NCBI GenBank assembly: GCA_963556255.1
Contig: OY744610.1
Location: forward strand, 66,740,757 to 66,804,756
Source of the DNA: Allolobophora icterica
Lineage: Eukaryota; Annelida; Clitellata; Crassiclitellata; Lumbricidae
Reading direction: 5' to 3'
Length of the DNA stretch: 64,000 nucleotides
Part shown: positions 55,595 to 64,000 of the stretch, in pieces
Numbering within the stretch: the stretch's first letter is position 1
Layout: each line of letters begins with the position of its first letter
Made by a program: the position numbers and the translations under genes
The notes under the pieces: model-generated
The model's input: the letters and a program-made list of their open reading frames with translations, nothing else
Told to the model about the DNA's origin: nothing
Databases searched by the model: none

Positions 55595-56127
55595 TTACTT
55601 CTAATTAGTATTACCAATGGGCAGAACATATTCGACGACTGCTTGGCTACAAACGATTTGTCGAAAAATGTCAGCACGTCCACATGGAACCCAATCGGAA
55701 CCCTTTTGGGACTCGCATAGAGTCAATCTTATTCCCATAGAAATTCAGATAGTTGAGCGTCGATAAACTTTTGGGATTGAGGAAAGTGGCTATAGTAGCA
55801 AATCACAAATTCAAAGGGGAACAAAAACCTTCAGAGCGTTTTTTGTCAGGACTATTGACGAATGTTCTCATTATAATTTTTATGTTTTGTAAAAGCAAAG
55901 CTCCTTTATCCCATTTCCTTTTCCAAGGCTTTGATCAGGCAATTGATGAATTCCAAGGTACCGTACAAGGGATCTTCTGTGCTTTTCTGTGCCTCTACTC
56001 GCCTGTTTGTGTGTGTGTCTGTATGCATGTTTGCCTGTCTGTGTGTGGGTCTTTGTGATATTTATGTGCATGCATGTGTAAAACTAGTCGTCGAGGACAT
56101 AGCCACTGAACCACACACGCAATCATA
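55595..56127. repeat. Background family a (copy 3, right part) and paralogue of the IgGFc-gene 3' flank
   Basis: 55595-55680 matches 44225-44310. 55740-55872 matches 23060-23190. The rest, with TGTGTGTGTCTGTATGCATG, resembles 43150-43330 in inverse order. No gene seen. Confidence 0.6.
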
Positions 56128-56395
56128 AGCCATGTATGGCCAACTGGCCAACTACAGTTCCAGGCATAAGCCATATTGCCATCTACAGTTCCTGATATAA
56201 GCCATGTAGCCACCTACTTTACAGGCATAAGTCATATGGCCATCTGCAATTCCAGGCATAAGCCATACAGTCATCTACAGGGTTACAGGTATAAGCCACA
56301 TCAAGTCACAGGTCCTAAAACTATCTACAGTTCCAAGCATAAGCCACATAGGTATCTACAATACCAGAATACCGGACATTAACCTTGTATCCACA
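56128..56395. repeat. Minisatellite, ~35-40-bp unit CCATCTACAGTTCCAGGCATAA
   Basis: About seven degenerate units with AAGCCATATAGCC and TCTACAGTTCCAGGCAT cores; single or few units also near 23530-23575, 43335-43360 and 61890-61950. Confidence 0.75.
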
Positions 56396-56499
56396 GGGGT
56401 AAAACTGTTGCACCTTTGATGTAAGGTTTGAACCTGTTAAAACGACGTTTCCGCTCCTGCCCTTGACCCATTGCATCGTTTCTTGGTCTTACAACCCCA

Positions 56500-58207
56500 C
56501 TCTGATCACCCTACTCTCGAAACATCAACGCTCTAGCCACGGTTAATTCCCGTAGCTGGCGGTAGTAGCATGGTTCCCATGGCCGTTTAAGTCTCCCTCC
56601 TTCGTTTTTCCCGGCTCAGCAATGACACTACCGAAGTAAAGTCAGTTGCGGAGATCCGTTACTGGCTTGGGAACTGTAGAATAATCTTTAGGGCTTGACT
56701 GCTTCTAATTCTATACAGCTCCACAAATCGTAGAGAACTTGAATATTGTTCGTACGAAAACGAGAGCTATATAGTGTAGAAGTTACCTAAAATAAGGGTG
56801 TTTAAACCAACCGCGATCATAATCGTAAAATCCAAATTTCTAAAGTTCTACTCTAAAGCCAAGCGCAGGGCACCAGCTTATTCACGAGCGCAGTGTGGTT
56901 TCCAGATATGCCAAGTGAATGTTAAGAGTCCGGTTGTGATATGAACCAGAGAAGAGGCAGATCCACAGCAAAAAATAAATAAAAATGGATGGAGAAAAGA
57001 AGTAAATACTAAAATAGTCTTTAAAGATGTCATTAAACCATGGATATAATAAAAGAAATCGTTAACTATGATCGTAAATCTGATCCTTTCTCAAATCATT
57101 AGAAGTGACTCATTTTCCTTAAGTTTGAGATCGTTAAACACTTAATTGCTATGATTCTTATTGTTCTCTGTTTCGACACCTTTAAATCGTTTACTCAAAA
57201 CCCAATATATATCTCATTTCTTTCAAAGATTTGATAGATGAAATTCTAATCAGTCATCAAGCTCGAGGTCGGTGTTAATGTCGACTTTATCGTTAAATAA
57301 ATTAAATCGCTTTTAATTATTTCAAAGTATTATTACTAATGTAAAGAGCATATTCGACGATCCTCTTTGCTACCAACGATTTGTCGAAAAATACAGTATA
57401 TTAAAAGGAACTCAAGAGTTGCCAATCCAAATAAAAAATTTGGAGGAAGGCGATGCTAATCATCTTTGTTATGATACATCGTCGTTAAACAACAGGTAAA
57501 ATTGAAAACTGAATTTCGATCAATTTTTCCGACATACCATGCGAACAGCGAGAATGGCGATTAAATGCCGTTAAGCTGTTCCCAACCAATCGGCAAGAAT
57601 AGTTCAGAAGAATTTTTATACGATCATTAATGCGATGAAATGTCGCTTAAGTGTTCCCATGTATGAAAAACTGTACCCTTGTCATTAATAGTAAATTTCT
57701 TGTGCTTTACTGTACGAACAACTGTGGTGGTGGTCGCTATTTAAGGACACCGTGTCATAACGAATATGATTAGCATCGCCCTCCTTGTACAGAGTACGAA
57801 CAGTAGAGGATGGACGGATGATTCAAAAGTTTAACGACATCTTATGGCAACAGAGGCCGTTGACGTCGACAGAAATTACTTTGGAATCTTACAGCTAGCA
57901 GTTGCGCAGTTAAGCCAAAAACTGTACACAGGGCCAAAAATTAAAGACTTAAAGATGTCTAAACATATCCTAATATAATTCGCAGCATTGATCAAAGTTT
58001 ATGGTTTATTACCAAATCTTACATCTGCCAAGGCCGTTGATGTCGATCTTGCCCTTTAGAACTCTAAAGAAATTCTAATGACTCGCAAGGGATTGCTGGA
58101 AATAAGATATTATTAGCAATTTGATTAAAATTAGCAGTATGTATTATCTGGAAAATTGTCTAAAACTGATTCTATTACATTTAGTAGCCTTAAACTTTCG
58201 ACAATAT
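56500..58207. repeat. Paralogous background segments (family a copy 4, then copy of 4150-4640)
   Basis: Module TATATAGTG ... AATAAGGGTGTTTAAACC at 56769-56805; inverted module GACACCTTTAAATCG ... ATATATAT at about 57175-57215; inverted GCCCTCC-type module at 57410-57500; box 3 at 57829-57860 followed by GGCCGTTGACGTCGAC. No gene seen. Confidence 0.7.
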
Positions 58208-58645
58208 GTGACGCCAGGGGTCAAAACCCGTCACATGTCGGTTTCTGACCTTTTTATTTAGTCATATTCTACAATTAATCTGCTTCAAAATACTTTTTAC
58301 AGAATGAAAATATCTTTTTGCTAACCAAAGATATGCTCGTTTTATTCTTTCATTAATATATAGCGAGAAAATCGAATAACAAATTTCGGAATATTCGTGT
58401 CATCAAAGTCCTAAGCAACCACTACTTGATTGTAGTACAATTTTGCTGGGCAATAAAGGACTATATCCTGTATCGAATGAAACAAACGGCATCAAAATCG
58501 GTTTACTACTTTGCAACTTATGGCAAATTCATAGGTAACTGGTGAATTGAAGAATGTTCAATATTTTTGACCCCTCTCCCCTATTTCGGCTTCTAGCTCA
58601 ATATCTAGGAAGCGACAAGCGACGGGTTTTGAGCCCTGGCGTCAC
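58208..58645. mobile_element. TIR element (438 bp), superfamily unassigned
   Basis: Terminal inverted repeat of about 25 bp with one mismatch: GTGACGCCAGGG...TCAAAACCCGTC against GACGGGTTTTGAGCCC...GGCGTCAC. Both flanks read ATAT, so either a 4-bp ATAT duplication or a longer palindromic terminus. No transposase. Confidence 0.8.
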
Positions 58646-58965
58646 ATATAGTGTTGAAGAAAAGCCTTTCTCTCGCTCTGATCTGAAATCATAACTGAAT
58701 GTAACGTAAAATGAATTTTTATATACCATGAATAAATTGAATTTAAGGTGTTTAAGAAGAACCATTGATCCAAGCAATATTCAGTATTCAGAGTTTAAGG
58801 AAAATCGTGTTGATTTCCACTCATCTTAGAGAGAGAGAAAACAACTCCACGCTAGATCGTCATAAACACGTAGTTAGCGATGGGATCCATAACTTAAAGA
58901 CAACACTGTACATGATTAACATGTTTAAATCAAACTGCGGTTAGCAGTTGGATAATTCAAGGATA

Positions 58966-59001
<36 letters not shown>

Positions 59002-59268
59002 CACTTACTTACTTACTTACTTACTTACAACGCATGGCATAAAAGGCCGTTCACATCGATAGGCAACATTTTCTCCACTCTTAGCCGTACAATTTTATCT
59101 TGGTTTTAACTCATGGACGATTATTATTACTATTTATTCATCTAATTAACGAATCTTTTGTAAGAAAGGTGATGCCACTGTTACAAGATATAATCATATC
59201 TGACAGATTGGATTGTGTGCGTCAATATAGGAAAATGTCACTGCACAACAGCTTAACTTATTAAAATA
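58646..59268. repeat. Background with module and (TTAC)n array
   Basis: Module with TTATATACC then ATTTAAGGTGTTTAAGAAGAACC (58720-58760). (ACTT)n microsatellite at about 58967-59029. No gene seen. Confidence 0.6.
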
Positions 59269-59320
59269 CGACGATTAAGAGCAGGAGCAGTCATAACTAA
59301 TTAAGTTGACGAAAATCATT

Positions 59321-59411
59321 TATATATGACTCTGATAGTGACCATATTAAAGGTGTCTAAGAACAACGTGATTAATCTTCGCATTTTCAAGAGTTTAACG
59401 ATAGCTTGCAG
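59321..59411 (+). repeat. Three-box module, clear copy
   Basis: TATATATGAC, ATTAAAGGTGTCTAAGAAC (box 2 at 59349), GAGTTTAACGATAGCTTGC. Confidence 0.75.
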
Positions 59412-60340
59412 CACCATATTTGAGTTGGGGTCGATAGTAATAAAAGCAATTCATAGTTCACGCGGTTATTAGACATTATCCACGACATTAAAAGCGGCTG
59501 AAGTCGATTAGAAAATCTCATAGCATCAATGAGAGAAACGCTGTGATATACAATAAAACGAATATCCAGAATAGTGATTGTGTTCTTACAGTCTAACGAC
59601 ATCTTGTGGCATCTTTCGGCCTCAAAGCCTTTGACATTATCTCAAAGAAAAGTCAATTCCACCTTATGTAGGACGTTCATTTTAACTAACGATTAGTAGA
59701 CCTAGTTTTTCCCATTGTTTTTACGATATATTGTGGCATCAAAGGCTGGAGAAAGTAGGAAGGCAACATCAACAGCCTGAGGTATTGTTAAACACTGGAA
59801 ACTAACAGCACATCCTTATACACCTCTTTTATCGAATACAATTGTCATATAAGTATCCGTGGGTGACGCGCCCTTTAGTATCAGTTCAAGGCCGATGGTC
59901 CAGGCAGTGATACGATGTCGCCAATCAATAGAAACTACTATTACTAAGTAATCATATCGGGAGAGAAACATGATTTATAGGTGTTTGTAACAGCCAAGTA
60001 CTTAGGCCGTCTCAATACGTAGGACTGACTACGGTATGGGATTGGCGAATCATCGGTTGATGGTTCATGCATGGGTGGAAGGAGACCAGATGGCGCTGGC
60101 TCGCGAGTTCCTTCCCATCTCGTTTCTCACGTTTGCAACGAACCTGGGATTAAGATTATTATTATGACAGTGAACAATTTAATGATGACTACTTCTATTT
60201 TGACAATTTAAGCCATTAACGAAATTACAAATATATAGATTTTACTAAGCCAATAAAAGGTGTTTAATAAGTACCCAATATCTTCCTTCACCGTTCAGTA
60301 TTTAGCGAATTCTTCAGTTTGACAAAGCCGTTTGCAACGG
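59412..60340. repeat. Paralogous background segment (unoccupied LTR-element site)
   Basis: 59580-59760 matches 35610-35780. 59775-60235 matches 26150-26647. 60240-60335 matches 34868-34965. ATATATAGATTTTACTAAGCC at about 60229-60249 is the empty counterpart of the LTR-retrotransposon insertion. Confidence 0.8.
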
Positions 60341-60343
60341 ACA

Positions 60344-60495
<152 letters not shown>

Positions 60496-60496
<1 letters not shown>

Positions 60497-61500
60497 GTTT
60501 TAAACGGGGAGAATGATTGAACAAGTACTCTCCGCGTTACAAGGCAAGAGCTCTAACCAATCGGTTACCGGGTTCTGGTTAAGAAGATCATGCCTTCAAT
60601 TATTTGACGGATGGATTGAGGGAGAGTTTAACAACATCTTATGACGACAAAGTCCGTTGACGTCGACAGAAAATACTTTGAGCAATAGCTTCTCTAGCAG
60701 TTCTTAAACAATTATCGCCGTTTTCTAGTATATATATTCGATTACCTGCTGCAATGCCTATATAGCATCCTTTGACAACGTTTTAAAGGTGTCTAAAGAG
60801 AACGCTCTAACCAACGGCGTTAAAGTTAATATGTTTAAAGATGGGGCTCTAACTCAACCTATATCGCGTCCCAATTATATATAGCCTCGATTGATAACGT
60901 TTAAAGGTGTCTAAGGAGAGCGCTCTGAACGATCTGCTGATTGGTTATCAAGAGTTTAGAGTCTTTTGACAGACAGAAAGGAAAATTAAGAATTATCATA
61001 TGCATACATAATCCAGTATAATTATTATCAGAGTAAATTACGACAGCAACATAAGGAGACAGCCATCTGCATGACAAAAAATGGAAAAAAAACATTCTCC
61101 AAGAAAATAGCTTTAAAATACTATTTTATAAAGTAATATGTATATATTCTGAAATTTTTGTCAACGGTTCTTGATTGCATAAAACGTCATTTTACTTTGA
61201 ATGATGGTGACATTGAAACGCTCCAATTGGACACCTTTAATTAAATGCGTCATTTGACTATAATAAGAACTAGAAATTGCGTCCAATCGCTGACGAACAA
61301 TCATGCTTGTGGCAAAATGCCATTGGAACGGTTAGAACTGCTCAAAATAATAATTGAAAACGTCTTTTAAGTTTGATATTCGCCCTATAACTAATCCGGC
61401 AGTGCTAGACCCAAACCTGGAGAAAATAGGAGGGTGACGCTTATCGTCTTTGTTATGACAGTGTCGTTAAACAACACCTAACGCGATATTTCAGTTTTGA
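60496..61500. repeat. Background segment (family d, copy 2) with two close modules
   Basis: An inverted tRNA-like SINE head with CGTTACAAGGCAAGAGCTC at 60533-60570. Box 3 at 60629-60650 followed by GTCCGTTGACGTCGAC. Module TATATAGC, exactly 18 nt (60767-60784), AAAGGTGTCTAAAG, and a second, TATATAGCC ... TTTAAAGGTGTCTAAGG, at 60880-60915. Inverted box 2 at 61230. Confidence 0.75.
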
Positions 61501-61665
61501 AAATAATTACAGTTTCAGTTTTTATTCAGTGTTGAGTTCGTAATGTCTATTTCAGTTAAAGTTTCAGTTTCGAAATAATTCCCAGTTGCTATTGCATTTT
61601 CAGTTCTGAAATAAATTTCGTTTTCTTTTCAGTAACTGGAAAATTTCAGTTTCAACATAGATATT
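61480..61665. repeat. Degenerate TTTCAGTTT-rich tandem repeat
   Basis: TTTCAGTT occurs about ten times at irregular 10-25-bp spacing (ATTTCAGTTTTG, AGTTTCAGTTTT, GTTTCAGTTTCG). Confidence 0.6.
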
Positions 61666-62060
61666 ATTTGCATTGATAGACAACAACATGGTCACAATGT
61701 TATCAGTTATCAACTAGTAGAACCGAATACCTATATTAATCCGTTGCTCAACCTCTTCTTCTTCTTCTTTCAAGGAACGCCTCAAAACTCATTACCTATG
61801 GCAACTGATCAACCGCGCCTCAGATTCGCATTTCTGTATGACTTTTCCCGCGTTAAAAATGCTCGTAATAAATAATAAATGAGATTATACAATGCCAAGG
61901 ATATGCCAAATAGGTTTGGGTATCTACAATGTCAGGCATTAACCATGTAGCCACAGATGTGGGATTTCCAATAGACCTACAGATTTTTTAAATAAAAAGT
62001 TCTAAAGCAACAAATTCCTAAATGTAATAGGCCTACTTATGGATTTTCAAGTAGGCTTAG
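61666..62060. other. Unassigned sequence
   Basis: No gene or terminal repeat recognised; a short similarity to the CATCTACA minisatellite occurs near 61900-61950. Confidence 0.4.
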
Positions 62061-63271
62061 AGATAGGGGAGAGTTTCGCCGATTGGACCGTTGCCTCAAT
62101 TGGACCACGGCCTATTTACCCCCTAGATACATATATAGCCTCGTTTTCAATTGTTGTATTCTTGCGCACTTGAATATTGATCGTGTTGACACATGCAGTT
62201 TGACGGAAAACTATATATTTTTAAAATTGCGGTTAAAAGTCTTTTTCATGTGGTGCTGATCTAATTTTAGACGTACCTCACAACGAGTGTACACATTTTA
62301 GGTACGCTTGTAAAAATGAAATCATGTTTGTTTTAGCTATAGCCGGGTTTCATGTTTGAGCGACAATAAGTGATTTTACGCTAAGACTGATGAGCGTTGA
62401 ACTATCGCAGTGTAAACAGAAGTAGTCCATGTTGCCTGAAATGGACCACATTCAGTGTCCTGAATTGGACCGATAATATCGCGTGGTCCATTTAAGGACA
62501 CCGGCACTTGCAATGTTATATTTTGATTCTTTAAATAATAATAATTACCATTGGCTTGTATTATGTCAAATAACATTTTCTTTCTGTTGTATATGCATAA
62601 CAGTATTTGTATATGTATTTGTGCCCTGCTTGCTCGTGGTTTTGTTTGGTTTTATTTAATTATTTTTGATTTGTTCCTTTAACATGCTACTGTCTTACTT
62701 CATTGTTGACTGTTCGTCTTTTTTGTACATCATGTACATTGTGCTTGCTGACAATAGGCCTAAGTGTTTTTGTTAAGGTGATTTTTACCACGTTTACAGT
62801 ATTTTGACAGTTCGCTAGAGACTTACTGCATGTCTTTTAGACAATAGGCCTAAGTGTTTTTGTGAAGGTGATTTTTACCACGTTTACAGTATTTTGACAC
62901 TTAGCTAGAGACTTTTATTGTATATTTGTAGACAATAAGTGTTTTTAAACATTTCAAGTGTTTTTTTTTGCAAATTATCTTTTAAAAACATCTTTAATAT
63001 GATGTGTTCCATTCAGGGCAACTGGTCCAGTCGAGGCAACCATGTGGTCCATTTAAGGCAACAGGTTGCCCTGATTGGACCTATTACAGCTCAAGCTGTT
63101 TTAGTTATTTTTCATATTTACATGAATACTATCTGTTCCTTGCTTATTAACAACATACTTGACATATTAGCCCATCATGTGGCATAATTTCCTTTTAGAA
63201 ATTCAGTAGCATTCATTCAGAAAACCTCAGTTTCCCTTAAGTGGTCCAATTATGGCAACTCTCCCCTATCT
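62061..63271. mobile_element. TIR element (1.2 kb) with TGGACC/GGCAAC arrays, superfamily unassigned
   Basis: A 15-bp perfect terminal inverted repeat AGATAGGGGAGAGTT...AACTCTCCCCTATCT. If the outer TA is a target duplication, the termini would be GGGGAGAGTT. ATTGGACC and GTTGCC (or complements GGTCCA, GGCAAC) recur at both ends and in two internal clusters near 62430-62510 and 63015-63085. An internal ~90-bp tandem duplication lies at 62750-62945. No transposase frame is recognisable. Confidence 0.75.
62750..62945. repeat. Tandem duplication, 90-bp unit
   Basis: GACAATAGGCCTAAGTG starts at 62750 and 62840, with a third partial start GACAATAAGTG at 62931; units share GATTTTTACCACGTTTACAG. 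Confidence 0.9.
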
Positions 63272-63483
63272 GAACAAAAGTTCTAAAGGATAAAATTCTT
63301 AAAGATCGTCTGTTTTCATACAGACAATATCGACAGCTTGATGTGTGACCACAATTTATTGGTTGACTCTCATTTTAAAGTTCCGGCTAAAGGAAAAAAA
63401 GTCGAGAAAGTAAATCTGTTGAATGAATGATAAGAAGCGAATCCGGAGTATAGAGGCTGCTCGCTTCTGTCGCATGTTGTTCC
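63272..63483. other. Probable 3' UTR / downstream flank of the serpin gene
   Basis: Short non-coding stretch between the TIR element and the serpin stop codon; nothing else recognised. Confidence 0.4.
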
Positions 63484-64000
63484 TTAGTTTGACTTCAGTG
63501 GATTCTTGATATGTCCAAAGAAGAGAATGCATCCTGTTGTCTTTTCCACCACGAGAAATATGAATGGCCGATCCACAAAGAAATCGATCCTTTTATTCTT
63601 GAGAAAAGGCGCAGATTTTGTCTGAATTCCAAGACCAGTAGCTGCTGTTGCGTCCGTCCCTTGCTCGTCCACGGCGATGAATGCCTTGTGTATTGCTTCG
63701 CTCAGTTCTAATGGATAAGAATCAGACATGCGTGACAGGTCGGAATTTCCGAAGAGGTTCTTTATTCCGAGAGCCTGAAGTGATTTCTTCAAATTCAAGG
63801 TCTGCTGCAGACTGAATTTGGGCAACGACAACTGCACTGAAACATTCGTAAAGACCTCAAGCAAATCGCCCAAAAAAACGTCTGCAATTTCTCCTCTCAG
63901 AAGTGTATTGAAGTCCCTGTCTCTGTCATCCAGGGCGATGATCATGGAAACGTTTTTGTCGCTGTAGGGCAGTTCCAAGAGTCTGACAGAATAAGGTTTA
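63484..64000 (-). CDS. Serpin, C-terminal exon (partial, runs off the window)
   Basis: The minus-strand frame is open from the window edge to TAA at 63484-63486, about 171 residues. It shows the serpin C-terminal signature: LELPYSDKN...SMIIALDD (s3C/s2B region), VQLSLPKFSL, LQALGIKNLF, then the hinge DEQGTDATAATG with small residues at P14-P9. It ends FFVDRPFIFLV, TGCILFFGHIKNP. The hinge is that of an inhibitory serpin. Counting from the hinge Glu as P17 places Lys at P1 and Ser at P1', suggesting a trypsin-like protease target; this is an inference. The upstream exons lie outside. The first codon usable as a start here (TTG) is internal, not the real start. No C-terminal KDEL-type signal is present, so the protein is secreted or cytosolic depending on the missing N-terminus. 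Confidence 0.93.
   Translation of the reverse strand, partial: KPYSVRLLELPYSDKNVSMIIALDDRDRDFNTLLRGEIADVFLGDLLEVFTNVSVQLSLPKFSLQQTLNLKKSLQALGIKNLFGNSDLSRMSDSYPLELSEAIHKAFIAVDEQGTDATAATGLGIQTKSAPFLKNKRIDFFVDRPFIFLVVEKTTGCILFFGHIKNPLKSN

Overview
The window is animal (metazoan) nuclear DNA. It has spliced exons with GT/AG junctions, LINE, SINE, Helitron, hAT, piggyBac and Ty3/gypsy elements, and very long microsatellites. No operons, bacterial ribosome-binding sites or CRISPR arrays are seen. The mix (IgGFc-binding-domain membrane protein, serpin, Gmr1-type retrotransposon, CR1/L2-like LINEs) suggests an invertebrate, plausibly a deuterostome. The species cannot be fixed from sequence alone.

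Host genes are sparse. Two exons on the + strand (11830-12498 and 21525-22999) have matching phase-1 splice sites and form the 3' part of a type I membrane protein with an IgGFc-binding-like extracellular domain. The intron between them is about 9 kb. At the right edge (63484-64000, - strand) lies the last coding exon of an inhibitory-type serpin, running off the window.

Mobile elements occupy much of the rest. The largest is a Ty3/gypsy LTR element (26653-34859) with apparently identical 484-bp LTRs and a 5-bp target duplication. Its domain order is Gag-protease-integrase-RT-RNase H, the order described for the Gmr1 group, and its Gag carries a SCAN-like capsid segment. A 1.2-kb piggyBac-type MITE has inserted between the second and third integrase catalytic residues. 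Three TTAA-flanked piggyBac-like families are present: 2864-3879 (with transposase remnants); 24028-25419, 30951-32151 and 51152-52367; and 36298-37133 and 54762-55590. There are also two Helitrons (10969-11207, 19025-19785), two hAT-like MITEs (5012-5590, 38508-39319), two further TIR elements (58208-58645, 62061-63271), several LINE fragments and tRNA-derived SINEs.

The background between these elements is a mosaic of old paralogous segments (for example 15190-15960/17600-18340/49270-49680; 37200-38507/45700-46790; 26120-26647 plus 34865-35340/59780-60830). Running through it are about 50 copies, on both strands, of a short module: a TATA-like box, exactly or nearly 18 variable nt, the box TTTAAAGGTGTCTAAG, then about 40 nt to the box GTTTAACGACATCTTATGGC. 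I do not recognise this module; it is the strongest candidate here for something undescribed. Because the background is duplicated, most of the transposons have an unoccupied paralogous site inside the same window, which confirms their ends and target duplications.
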